Shown here one piece after another: positions 40,660 through 54,034 of a stretch of DNA of 64,000 nucleotides (position 1 is its first letter; the number at the start of each line of letters is the position of its first letter). The notes beneath the pieces are model-generated. The model was not told where the DNA came from. It saw only the letters and a program-made list of their open reading frames with translations, and made no database searches. The position numbers and the translations under genes were made by a program. Source of the stretch: Rhipicephalus microplus (Eukaryota > Arthropoda > Arachnida > Ixodida > Ixodidae); NCBI RefSeq assembly GCF_043290135.1, contig NC_134707.1, positions 137,455,319-137,519,318 on the forward strand, given 5' to 3'.

Positions 40660-43600
40660 CTCGTTTTGAATGCACACGCGCATACTCGTTTTTGAATAGG
40701 CACGCGCGTACTCGTTTTTGAATGCGCACACGTATACTCGTTTTTGAATGCACACGCGCATACTCGTTTTTGAATGCGCACGCGCATACGCTTTTTTGAA
40801 CAGGCACACGCGTACTCGTTTTTGAATGCGCACGCGCATACTCGTTTTTAATGCACACGCGCATACTCGTTTTTAAATGGGCACGCGCGAACTCGTTTTT
40901 GAATGCGCACGCGCATACTCGTTTTCGAATGCGCACGCGCGTACTCGTTTTTGAATGCGCACGTGCATACTCGTTTTTGATTGCGCACGCGTATACTCGT
41001 TTTAAATGCGCACGCGCATACTCGTTTTTGAATGCACACGCGCATACTTGTTTTGGAATGCGCACGCGCATACTCGTTTTTGAATGCGCACGCGCGTACT
41101 CGTTTTTGAATGCGCACGCGCATACTCGTTTTTGAAAGCACATGCGCATACTCGTTTTGGAATAAGCGCGCGCATACTCGTTTTTGAACGCGCACACGCA
41201 CACTCGTTCTTGAATGCACACGCGCATAATCGTTTTGGAATGCGCACGCGTATACTCGTTTTTGAATAGGCACGCGCGTACTCGTTTTTGATTGCGCACG
41301 CGCATACTCGTTTTTTAATGCACACGGGCATACTCGTTTTTGAATGGGCACGCGCGTACTCGTTTTTGAATGCACACGCACATACTCGTTTTTTAATGCA
41401 CACGTGCATACTCGTTTTGAAATAGGCACGCGCATACTCGTTTTTGAATGCGCACACGCATATTCGTATTTGAATGCACACGCGCATACTCGTTTTGAAA
41501 TAGGCACGTGCATACTCGTTTTTGAATGCGCACGCGCATACGCGTTTTTGAACAGGCACACGCGTACTCGTCTTTGAATGCACACGCGTATACTCGCTTT
41601 GAATTCGCACGCGCATACTCGGTTTTGAATAGGCACGCGCGTACTCGTTTTTGAATGCGCACGCATATACTCGTTTCGGAATGCGCACGCGCATACTCGC
41701 TTTCGAATAGGCACGCACATACTCGTTTTTGAATGCGCACACGCATACTCGTTTTTGAATGCACACGCGCATACTCGTTTCGGAATAAGCACGCGACTAC
41801 TCGTTTTTGAATAGGCACGCGCGTACTCGTTTTTGAACGCGAACTCGCATACGCGTTTTTGAACATGCACACGTGTACTCGTTTTTGAATGCGCACGCGT
41901 ATACTCGTTTTGAATGCACACGCGCATACTCGTTTTTGAATGGGCACGCGCGTACTCGTTTTTGAATGCGCACGCGTATACTCGTTTCGGAATGCGCACG
42001 CGCATACTCGTTTTCGAATAGGCACGCGCATACTCGTTTTTGAATGCGCACACGCATACTCGTTTTTGAATGCACTCGCGCATACTCGTTTCGGAATACG
42101 CACGCGCATACTCGTTTTGGAACGCGAACGCGCATACTCGTTTTGGAATAGGCACGTGCGTACTCGTTTTTGAATGCGAATGCGCATACGCGTTTTTGAA
42201 CATGCCCACGCGTACTCCTTTTTGATTGCACACGCGCGTACTCGTTTTGGAATAGGCAAAAGCGTACTCGTTTTTGAATGCGCACGCGCATACGCGTTTT
42301 TGAACATGCACACGCGTACTCGTTTTTGAATGCGCACGCATATACTCGTTTTGAATGCACACGCGCATACTCGTTTTTGAATAGGCACGCGCGTACTCGT
42401 TTTTGAATGCGCACGCGTATACTCGTTTTTGATTGCACACGCGCATACTCGTTTTCGAATAGGCACGCGCATACTCGTTTTTGAATGCACACGCGCATAC
42501 TCGTTTTTGAATGCACACGCGCATACTCGTTTTGCAATAGGCATGTGCATACTCGTTTTTGAATGCGCACGCGCATACGCCTTTTTGAACAGGCACACGC
42601 GTACTCGTTTTTGAATGCGCACGCGTATACTCGTTTTGAATGCGCACGCGCATACTCGTTTTTGAATGCACACGCGCATACTCGTTTCGGAATACGCACG
42701 CGCATGCTTGTTTCGGAATGCGCACGCGCATGCTCGTTTTTGAATGCGCACGCGCGTACTCGTTTTTGAATGCGCACGCACTTACTCGTTTTTGAAAGCA
42801 CATGCGCATACTCGTTTTTGAATAAGCACGCGCATACTCGTTTTTGAACGCGCACACCCATACTCGTTTTTGAATGCACACGCGCATACTTGTTTTGGAA
42901 TGCGCACGCGTATACTCGTTTTTGAATAGGCACGCGCGTACTCGTTTTTGATTGCGCACGCGCATACTCGTTTTTTAATGCACACGCGCATACCCGTTTT
43001 TGAATGGGCACGCGCGTACTCGTTTTTGAATGCGCACGCGCATACTCGTTTTTGAATGCGCACGCGCGTACTCGTTTTTGAATGCGCACGCGCATACTCG
43101 TTTTTGAATGCGCACGCGTATACTCGTTATGAATGCGCACGCGCATACTCGTTTTTGAATGCACACGCGCATACTCGTTTCGGAATACGCACGCGCATAC
43201 TTGTTTTGGAATGCGCACGCGCATACTCGTTTTGGAATGCGCACGCGCGTATTCGTTTTTGAATGCGCACGCGCATACTCGTTTTTGAAAGCATATGCGC
43301 ATACTCGTTTTGGAATAAGCACGCGCATACTCATTTTTGAACGCGCACACCCATACTCGTTTTTGAATGCACACGCGCATACTCGTTTTGGAATGCGCAC
43401 GCGTATACTCGTTTTTGAATAGGCACGCGCATACTCGTTTTTGAATGCGCATACGCATACTCGTATTTCATTGCACACGCGCGTACTCGTTTTGGAATAG
43501 GCACCTGGGTACTCGTTTTTGAATGCGCACGCGCATACGCGTTTTCGAACATGCACACGCGTACTCGTTTTTGAATGCGCACGCGTATACTCGTTTTGAA

Positions 43601-43794
43601 TGCACACGCGCATACTCGTTTTTGAATAGGCACGCGCGTACTCGTTTTTGAATGCGCACGCGTATACTCGTTTCGGAGTGCGCACGCGCATACTCGTTTT
43701 TGAATAGGCACGCGCATACTCGTTTTTGAATGCGCACGCGCAAATTCGTTTTGGAATAGGCACGTGCGTGCTCGTTTTTGAACATGCACACGCG
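40660..43794 (+). repeat. Family IV higher-order repeat, unit 0
   Basis: The unit matches unit 1 of this family at offsets of 3,163-3,164 bp from about 40.66 kb, and unit 3 at 7,753-7,779 bp. It keeps a run of seven monomers at about 42.43-42.61 kb, including TTTTGCAATAGGCATG and TACGCCTTTTTGAACAGG, that unit 1 has lost and unit 3 keeps. Near its end it has GCGCAAATTCG and CGTGCGTGCTCG, followed by the unit marker at 43795. Confidence 0.8.
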
Positions 43795-46750
43795 TACTTT
43801 GTTATGAATGCGCACGGGTATACTCGTTTTGAATGCACACGCGCATACTCGTTTTTGAATAGGCACGCGCGTACTCGTTTTTGAATGCGCACACGTATAC
43901 TCGTTTTTGAATGCACACGCGCATACTCGTTTTTGAATGCGCACGCGCATACGCGTTTTTGAACAGGCACACGCGTACTCGTTTTTGAATGCGCACGCGC
44001 ATACTCGTTTTTTAATGCACACGCGCATACTCGTTTTTAAATGGGCACGCGCGAACTCGTTTTTGAATGCGCACGCGCATACTCGTTTTTGAATGCGCAC
44101 GCGCGTACTCGTTTTTGAATGCGCACGTGCATACTCGTTTTTGATTGCGCACGCGTATACTCGTTTTAAATGCGCACGCGCATACTCGTTTTTGAATGCA
44201 CACGCGCATACTTGTTTTGGAATGCGCACGCGCATACTCGTTTTTGAATGCGCACGCGCGTACTCGTTTTTGAATGCGCACGCGCATACTCGTTTTTGAA
44301 AGCACATGCGCATACTCGTTTTGGAATAAGCGCGCGCATACTCGTTTTTGAACGCGCACACGCACACTCGTTCTTGAATGCACACGCGCATAATCGTTTT
44401 GGAATGCGCACGCGTATACTCGTTTTTGAATAGGCACGCGCGTACTCGTTTTTGATTGCGCACGCGCATACTCGTTTTTTAATGCACACGGGCATACTCG
44501 TTTTTGAATGGGCACGCGCGTACTCGTTTTTGAATGCACACGCACATACTCGTTTTTTAATGCACACGTGCATACTCGTTTTGGAATAGGCACGCGCATA
44601 CTCGTTTTTGAATGCGCACACGCATATTCGTATTTGAATGCACACGCGCATACTCGTTTTGAAATAGGCACGTGCATACTCGTTTTTGAATGCGCACGCG
44701 CATACGCGTTTTTGAACAGGCACACGCGTACTCGTTTTTGAATGCACACGCGTATACTCGCTTTGAATTCGCACGCGCATACTCGGTTTTGAATAGGCAC
44801 GCGCGTACTCGTTTTTGAATGCGCACGCATATACTCGTTTCGGAATGCGCACGCGCATACTCGCTTTCGAATAGGCACGCGCATACTCGTTTTTGAATGC
44901 GCACACGCATACTCGTTTTTGAATGCACACGCGCATACTCGTTTCGGAATAAGCACGCGACTACTCGTTTTTGAATAGGCACGCGCGTACTCGTTTTTGA
45001 ACGCGAACTCGCATACGCGTTTTTGAACATGCACACGTGTACTCGTTTTTGAATGCGCACGCGTATACTCGTTTTGAATGCACACGCGCATACTCGTTTT
45101 TGAATGGGCACGCGCGTACTCGTTTTTGAATGCGCACGCGTATACTCGTTTCGGAATGCGCACGCGCATACTCGTTTTCGAATAGGCACGCGCATACTCG
45201 TTTTTGAATGCGCACACGCATACTCGTTTTTGAATGCACTCGCGCATACTCGTTTCGGAATACGCACGCGCATACTCGTTTTGGAACGCGAACGCGCATA
45301 CTCGTTTTGGAATAGGCACGTGCGTACTCGTTTTTGAATGCGAATGCGCATACGCGTTTTTGAACATGCACACGCGTACTCCTTTTTGATTGCACACGCG
45401 CGTACTCGTTTTGGAATAGGCAAAAGCGTACTCGTTTTTGAATGCGCACGCGCATACGCGTTTTTGAACATGCACACGCGTACTCGTTTTTGAATGCGCA
45501 CGCATATACTCGTTTTGAATGCACACGCGCATACTCGTTTTTGAATAGGCACGCGCGTACTCGTTTTTGAATGCGCACGCGTATACTCGTTTTTGAATGC
45601 ACACGCGTATACTCGTTTTGAATGCGCACGCGCATACTCGTTTTTGAATGCACACGCGCATACTCGTTTCGGAATACGCACGCGCATGCTTGTTTTGGAA
45701 TGCGCACGCGCATGCTCGTTTTTGAATGCGCACGCGCGTACTCGTTTTTGAATGCGCACGCACATACTCGTTTTTGAAAGCACATGCGCATACTCGTTTT
45801 TGAATAAGCACGCGCATACTCGTTTTTGAACGCGCACACCCATACTCGTTTTTGAATGCACACGCGCATACTTGTTTTGGAATGCGCACGCGTATACTCG
45901 TTTTTGAATAGGCACGCGCGTACTCGTTTTTGATTGCGCAAGCGCATACTCGTTTTTTAATGCACACGCGCATACCCGTTTTTGAATGGGCACGCGCGTA
46001 CTCGTTTTTGAATGCGCACGCGCATACTCGTTTTTGAATGCGCACGCGCGTACTCGTTTTTGAATGCGCACGCGCATACTCGTTTTTGAATGCGCACGCG
46101 TATACTCGTTATGAATGCGCACGCGCATACTCGTTTTTGAATGCACACGCGCATACTCGTTTCGGAATACGCACGCGCATACTTGTTTTGGAATGCGCAC
46201 GCGCATACTCGTTTTGGAATGCGCACGCGCGTATTCGTTTTTGAATGCGCACGCGCATACTCGTTTTTGAAAGCATATGCGCATACTCGTTTTGGAATAA
46301 GCACGCGCATACTCATTTTTGAACGCGCACACCCATACTCGTTTTTGAATGCACACGCGCATACTCGTTTTGGAATGCGCACGCGTATACTCGTTTTTGA
46401 ATAGGCACGCGCATACTCGTTTTTGAATGCGCATACGCATACTCGTATTTCATTGCACACGCGCGTACTCGTTTTGGAATAGGCACCTGCGTACTCGTTT
46501 TTGAATGCGCACGCGCATACGCGTTTTTGAACATGCACACGCGTACTCGTTTTTGAATGCGCACGCGTATACTCGTTTTGAATGCACACGCGCATACTCG
46601 TTTTTGAATAGGCACGCGCGTACTCGTTTTTGAATGCGCACGCGTATACTCGTTTCGGAGTGCGCACGCGCATACTCGTTTTTGAATGCGCACGCGCAAA
46701 TTCGTTTTGGAATAGGCACGTGCGTGCTCGTTTTTGAACATGCACACGCG
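43795..46750 (+). repeat. Family IV higher-order repeat, unit 1 (2,956 bp)
   Basis: The unit starts at the marker beginning TACTTTGTTATG. Compared with units 0 and 3, seven monomers (182 bp) are missing near 45.60 kb and one monomer (26 bp) near 46.68 kb. The remainder is nearly identical to unit 0 and to unit 3. Distinctive monomers include AGGCAAAAGCG near 45,420 and a GCATATGCGCA monomer near 46,275. Confidence 0.82.
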
Positions 46751-48409
46751 TACTTTGTTATGAATGCGCACGGGTATACTCGTTTTGAATGCACACGCGC
46801 ATACTCGTTTTTGAATAGGCACGCGCGTACTCGTTTTTGAATGCGCACACGTATACTCGTTTTTGAATGCACACGCGCATACTCGTTTTTGAATGCGCAC
46901 GCGCATACGCGTTTTTGAACAGGCACACGCGTACTCGTTTTTGAATGCGCACGCGCATACTCGTTTTTTAATGCACACGCGCATACTCGTTTTTAAATGG
47001 GCACGCGCGAACTCGTTTTGGAATGCGCACGCGCATACTCGTTTTTGAATGCGCACGCGCGTACTCGTTTTTGAATGCGCACGTGCATACTCGTTTTTGA
47101 TTGCGCACGCGTATACTCGTTTTAAATGCGCACGCGCATACTCGTTTTTGAATGCACACGCGCATACTCGTTTCGGAATACGCACGCGCATGCTTGTTTT
47201 GGAATGCGCACGCGCATGCTCGTTTTTGAATGCGCACGCGTATACTCGTTTTGAATGCGCACGCGCATACTCGTTTTTGAATGCACACGCGCATACTCGT
47301 TTCGGAATACGCACGCGCATGCTTGTTTTGGAATGCGCACGCGCATGCTCGTTTTTGAATGCGCACGCGCGTACTCGTTTTTGAATGCGCACGCACATAC
47401 TCGTTTTTGAAAGCACATGCGCATACTCGTTTTTGAATAAGCACGCGCATACTCGTTTTTGAACGCGCACACCCATACTCGTTTTTGAATGCACACGCGC
47501 ATACTTGTTTTGGAATGCGCACGCGTATACTCGTTTTTGAATAGGCACGCGCGTACTCGTTTTTGATTGCGCAAGCGCATACTCGTTTTTTAATGCACAC
47601 GCGCATACCCGTTTTTGAATGGGCACGCGCGTACTCGTTTTTGAATGCGCACGCGCATACTCGTTTTTGAATGCGCACGCGCGTACTCGTTTTTGAATGC
47701 GCACGCGCATACTCGTTTTTGAATGCGCACGCGTATACTCGTTATGAATGCGCACGCGCATACTCGTTTTTGAATGCACACGCGCATACTCGTTTCGGAA
47801 TACGCACGCGCATACTTGTTTTGGAATGCGCACGCGCATACTCGTTTTGGAATGCGCACGCGCGTATTCGTTTTTGAATGCGCACGCGCATACTCGTTTT
47901 TGAAAGCATATGCGCATACTCGTTTTGGAATAAGCACGCGCATACTCATTTTTGAACGCGCACACCCATACTCGTTTTTGAATTCACACGCGCATACTCG
48001 TTTTGGAATGCGCACGCGTATACTCGTTTTTGAATAGGCACGCGCATACTCGTTTTTGAATGCGCATACGCATACTCGTATTTCATTGCACACGCGCGTA
48101 CTCGTTTTGGAATAGGCACCTGCGTACTCGTTTTTGAATGCGCACGCGCATACGCGTTTTTGAACATGCACACGCGTACTCGTTTTTGAATGCGCACGCG
48201 TATACTCGTTTTGAATGCACACGCGCATACTCGTTTTTGAATAGGCACGCGCGTACTCGTTTTTGAATGCGCACGCGTATACTCGTTTCGGAGTGCGCAC
48301 GCGCATACTCGTTTTTGAATAGGCACGCGCATACTCGTTTTTGAATGCGCACGCGCAAATTCGTTTTGGAATAGGCACGTGCGTGCTCGTTTTTGAACAT
48401 GCACACGCG
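46751..48409 (+). repeat. Family IV higher-order repeat, unit 2, deleted (1,659 bp)
   Basis: From the marker to about 47.11 kb it follows unit 1 at offset 2,956. From about 47.24 kb it follows the later part of unit 1 at 1,633. About 1.3 kb of the middle of the unit is therefore missing. The junction coincides with a tandem duplication of five monomers at 47114-47371. The second half is intact up to the marker at 48410. Confidence 0.82.
47114..47371 (+). repeat. Tandem duplication of a five-monomer block (129 + 129 bp)
   Basis: Copies 47114-47242 and 47243-47371 each hold one 25-bp and four 26-bp monomers, ending in the pair GCATGCTTGTTTTGG and GCATGCTCGTTTTTG. The copies differ at the start, TTTTAAATGCG against TTTTGAATGCG. 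The first form is that of the unit head at 44.17 kb and the second that of 45.61 kb. The first copy therefore looks like the join of two unit parts rather than a plain slippage. Confidence 0.88.
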
Positions 48410-51400
48410 TACTTTGTTATGAATGCGCACGGGTATACTCGTTTTGAATGCACACGCGCATACTCGTTTTTGAATAGGCACGCGCGTACTCGTTTTTGAA
48501 TGCGCACACGTATACTCGTTTTTGAATGCACACGCGCATACTCGTTTTTGAATGCGCACGCGCATACGCGTTTTTGAACAGGCACACGCGTACTCGTTTT
48601 TGAATGCGCACGCGCATACTCGTTTTTTAATGCACACGCGCATACTCGTTTTTAAATGGGCACGCGCGAACTCGTTTTTGAATGCGCACGCGCATACTCG
48701 TTTTTGAATGCGCACGCGCGTACTCGTTTTTGAATGCGCACGTGCATACTCGTTTTTGATTGCGCACGCGTATACTCGTTTTAAATGCGCACGCGCATAC
48801 TCGTTTTTGAATGCACACGCGCATACTTGTTTTGGAATGCGCACGCGCATACTCGTTTTTGAATGCGCACGCGCGTACTCGTTTTTGAATGCGCACGCGC
48901 ATACTCGTTTTTGAAAGCACATGCGCATACTCGTTTTGGAATAAGCGCGCGCATACTCGTTTTTGAACGCGCACACGCACACTCGTTCTTGAATGCACAC
49001 GCGCATAATCGTTTTGGAATGCGCACGCGTATACTCGTTTTTGAATAGGCACGCGCGTACTCGTTTTTGATTGCGCACGCGCATACTCGTTTTTTAATGC
49101 ACACGGGCATACTCGTTTTTGAATGCACACGCACATACTCGTTTTTTAATGCACACGTGCATACTCGTTTTGGAATAGGCACGCGCATACTCGTTTTTGA
49201 ATGCGCACACGCATATTCGTATTTGAATGCACACGCGCATACTCGTTTTGAAATAGGCACGTGCATACTCGTTTTTGAATGCGTACGCGCATACGCGTTT
49301 TTGAACAGGCACACGCGTACTCGTTTTTGAATGCACACGCGTATACTCGCTTTGAATTCGCACGCGCATACTCGGTTTTGAATAGGCACGCGCGTACTCG
49401 TTTTTGAATGCGCACGCATATACTCGTTTCGGAATGCGCACGCGCATACTCGCTTTCGAATAGGCACGCGCATACTCGTTTTTGAATGCGCACACGCATA
49501 CTCGTTTTTGAATGCACACGCGCATACTCGTTTCGGAATAAGCACGCGACTACTCGTTTTTGAATAGGCACGCGCGTACTCGTTTTTGAACGCGAACTCG
49601 CATACGCGTTTTTGAACATGCACACGTGTACTCGTTTTTGAATGCGCACGCGTATACTCGTTTTGAATGCACACGCGCATACTCGTTTTTGAATGGGCAC
49701 GCGCGTACTCGTTTTTGAATGCGCACGCGTATACTCGTTTCGGAATGCGCACGCGCATACTCGTTTTCGAATAGGCACGCGCATACTCGTTTTTGAATGC
49801 GCACACGCATACTCGTTTTTGAATGCACTCGCGCATACTCGTTTCGGAATACGCACGCGCATACTCGTTTTGGAACGCGAACGCGCATACTCGTTTCGGA
49901 ATAGGCACGTGCGTACTCGTTTTTGAATGCGAATGCGCATACGCGTTTTTGAACATGCACACGCGTACTCCTTTTTGATTGCACACGCGCGTACTCGTTT
50001 TGGAATAGGCAAAAGCGTACTCGTTTTTGAATGCGCACGCGCATACGCGTTTTTGAACATGCACACGCGTACTCGTTTTTGAATGCGCACGCATATACTC
50101 GTTTTGAATGCACACGCGCATACTCGTTTTTGAATAGGCACGCGCGTACTCGTTTTTGAATGCGCACGCGTATACTCGTTTTTGAATGCACACGCGCATA
50201 CTCGTTTTCGAATAGGCACGCGCATACTCGTTTTTGAATGCACACGCGCATACTCGTTTTTGAATGCACACGCGCATACTCGTTTTGCAATAGGCATGTG
50301 CATACTCGTTTTTGAATGCGCACGCGCATACGCCTTTTTGAACAGGCACATGCGTACTCGTTTTTGAATGCGCACGCGTATACTCGTTTTGAATGCGCAC
50401 GCGCATACTCGTTTTTGAATGCACACGCGCATACTCGTTTCGGAATACGCACGCGCATGCTTGTTTTGGAATGCGCACGCGCATGCTCGTTTTTGAATGC
50501 GCACGCGCGTACTCGTTTTTGAATGCGCACGCACATACTCGTTTTTGAAAGCACATGCGCATACTCGTTTTTGAATAAGCACGCGCATACTCGTTTTTGA
50601 ACGCGCACACCCATACTCGTTTTTGAATGCACACGCGCATACTTGTTTTGGAATGCGCACGCGTATACTCGTTTTTGAATAGGCACGCGCGTACTCGTTT
50701 TTGATTGCGCACGCGCATACTCGTTTTTTAATGCACACGCGCATACCCGTTTTTGAATGGGCACGCGCGTACTCGTTTTTGAATGCGCACGCGCATACTC
50801 GTTTTTGAATGCGCAGGCGCGTACTCGTTTTTGAATGCGCACGCGCATACTCGTTTTTGAATGCGCACGCGTATACTCGTTATGAATGCGCACGCGCATA
50901 CTCGTTTTTGAATGCACACGCGCATACTCGTTTCGGAATACGCACGCGCATACTTGTTTTGGAATGCGCACGCGCATACTCGTTTTGGAATGCGCACGCG
51001 CGTATTCGTTTTTGAATGCGCACGCGCATACTCGTTTTTGAAAGCATATGCGCATACTCGTTTTGGAATAAGCACGCGCATACTCATTTTTGAACGCGCA
51101 CACCCATACTCGTTTTTGAATGCACACGCGCATACTCGTTTTGGAATGCGCACGCGTATACTCGTTTTTGAATAGGCACGCGCATACTCGTTTTTGAATG
51201 CGCATACGCATACTCGTATTTCATTGCACACGCGCGTACTCGTTTTGGAATAGGCACCTGCGTACTCGTTTTTGAATGCGCACGCGCATACGCGTTTTTG
51301 AACATGCACACGCGTACTCGTTTTTGAATGCGCACGCGTATACTCGTTTTGAATGCACACGCGCATACTCGTTTTTGAATAGGCACGCGCGTACTCGTTT

Positions 51401-51547
51401 TTGAATGCGCACGCGTATACTCGTTTCGGAGTGCGCACGCGCATACTCGTTTTTGAATAGGCACGCGCATACTCGTTTTTGAATGCGCACGCGCAAATTC
51501 GTTTTGGAATAGGCACGTGCGTGCTCGTTTTTGAACATGCACACGCG
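48410..51547 (+). repeat. Family IV higher-order repeat, unit 3 (3,138 bp)
   Basis: This is the most complete unit of the family between two markers. It matches unit 1 at 4,615 bp, then 4,589 after losing one monomer near 49.13 kb, and unit 0 at 7,753 in its second half, including the seven monomers at about 50.18-50.37 kb. Substitutions are few, for example GCGTACGCGCATACG near 49,281 and GCGCAGGCGCG near 50,812. Confidence 0.83.
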
Positions 51548-54034
51548 TACTTTGTTATGAATGCGCACGGGTATACTCGTTTTGAATGCACACGCGCATA
51601 CTCGTTTTTGAATAGGCACGCGCATACTCGTTTTTGACTGCGCACGTGTATACTCGTTTCGGAATGCGCACGCGCATGCTCGTTTTTGATTAGGCACGCG
51701 CGTACTCGTTTTTGAATGCCCACGCGTACACTCGTTTTGAATGCGCACGCGTATACTCGTTTTATAATGCACACGCGCATACTCGTTTTCGAATAGGCAC
51801 GCGCAAACTCGTTTGGGAAGGCGCACGCGCATACTTGTTTTGGAATAGGCACGCGCATACTCGTTTTTGAATGCGCACACGCATACTCGTATTTGATTAC
51901 GCACGCGCATACTCGTTTTGCAATAGGCACCTGCATACTCGTTTTTGAATGCGCACGCGCATACTCGTTTTTGATTGCGCACACGCATACTCGTTTCTGA
52001 ATGCACACGCGCATACTCGTTTTGGAATAGGCACGTGCGTACTCGTTTTTAAATGCGCACGCGCATACGCGTTTTTGAACAGGCACACGCGTACTCGTTT
52101 TTGAATGCGCACGCATATACTCTTTTCGGAATACGCACGCGCATACTCGTTTTGGAATGCGCATGCGCATACTCGTTTTGGAATAGGCACGCGCATACTC
52201 GTTTTTGATTGCACAGACGCAATCTCGCTTTTGAATGCGCACGCGCATACTCGTTTTTGATTAGGCACGCGCGTACTCGTCTTTGAATGCGCACTCGCAT
52301 ACTCGTTTTCGATTGCACACGCACGTACTCGTTTTGGAATAGGCACGCGCATACTCGTTTTTGAATGCGCAAACGCATACGCATTTTTGAACATGCACAC
52401 GCGCACTCGTTTTTGAATGCGCACGCGTATACTCGTTTTGAATGCACGCGCGCATACTCGTTTTCGAATACGCACGCGCATACTCGTTTTTGAATGCGCG
52501 CACGCATGCTCGTTTTTGAATGCACACGCACATACTCGTTTCGGACTACGCACGCGCATACTCGTTTTGGATTGCGCACGCGCATACTCGTTTTTGAATG
52601 CACACGCGCGTACTCGTTTTGAAATAGGCACGTGCATACTCGTTTTTGAATGCGCACACGCATACTCGTATTTGAATGCACACGCGCATACACGTTTTGA
52701 AATAGGCACGTGCATACTCGTTTTTGAGTGCGCACGCGCATACGCGTTTTTGAACAGGCACACGCGTACTCGTTTTTGAATGCGCACGCGTATACTCGTT
52801 TTGAATGCGCACGCGCATACTCAATTTTGAATGCACACGCCCACACTCGTTTTTGAATGCACACGCGCATACGCGTTTTTGAACATGCACACGCGTACTA
52901 GTTTTTGAATGCGCACGCGTATACTCGTTTTGAATGCACAGGCGCATACTCGCTTTTGAATAGGCACGCGCGTACTCGTTTTTGAATGCGCACGCGTATA
53001 CTCGTTTCGGAATGCGCACGCGCATACTCGTTTTCGAATAGGTACGCGCATACTCGTTTTTGAATGCGCACACGCATACTCGTTTTTGAATGCACACGCG
53101 CATACTCGTTTCGGAATAAGCACGCGACTACTCGTTTTTGAATAGGCACGCGCGTACTCGTTTTTGAACGCGAACGCGCATACGCGTTTTTGAACATGCA
53201 CACGTGTACTCGTTTTTGAATGCGCACGCGTATACTCGTTTCGGAATGCACACGCGCATACTCGTTTTCGAATAGGCACGCGCATACTCGTTTTTGAATG
53301 CGCACACGCATACTCGTTTTTGAATGCACACGCGCATACCCGTTTCGGAATACGCACGCGCATACTCGTTTTTGAACGCGCACACCCATACTCGTTTTTG
53401 AATGCACACGCGCATACTCGTTTTGGAATGCGCACGCGTATACTCGTTTTTGAATAGGCACGCGCATACTCGTTTTTGAATGCGCATACGCATACTCGTA
53501 TTTCATTGCACACGCGCGTACTCGTTTTGAAATAGGCACCTGCGTACTCGTTTTTGAATGCGCACGCGCATATGCGTTTTTGAACATGCACACGCGTACT
53601 CGTTTTTGAATGCGCACGCGTATACTCGTTTTGAATGCACACGCGCATACTCGTTTTTGAATAGGCACGCGCATACTCGTTTTTGAATGCGCACGCGCAA
53701 ATTCGTTTTGGAAAAGGCACGTGCGTGCTCGTTTTTGAACATGCACACGCGTACTTTGTTATAAATGCGCACGGGTATACTCGTTTTGAATGCACACGCG
53801 CATACTCGTTTTTGAATAGGCACGGGCATACTCGTTTTTGACTGCGCACGTGTATACTCGTTTCGGAATGCGCACGCGCATGCTCGTTTTTGAATAGGCA
53901 CGCGCGTACTCGTTTTTGAATGCCCACGCGTACACTCGTTTTGAATGCGCACGCGTATACTCGTTTTATAATGCACACGCGCATACTCGTTTTCGAATAG
54001 GCGCGCGCAAACTCGTTTGGGAAGGCGCACGCGC
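51548..54034 (+). repeat. Family IV end segment with divergent island
   Basis: Marker monomers stand at 51548 and, altered to TACTTTGTTATAAATG, at 53752. About 51548-51830 matches 53752-54034 at an offset of 2,204 bp. Between them, about 51.84-52.54 kb has many private forms (GCACAGACGCAATCTCG near 52,212, GCACTCGCATACTCG near 52,292, CGGACTACGCACG near 52,543), and I found no long second copy of it. About 52.6-53.2 kb matches 39.7-40.3 kb, and 53.35-53.75 kb matches the end of units 0-3. The segment ends sharply at 54034/54035. Confidence 0.7.
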
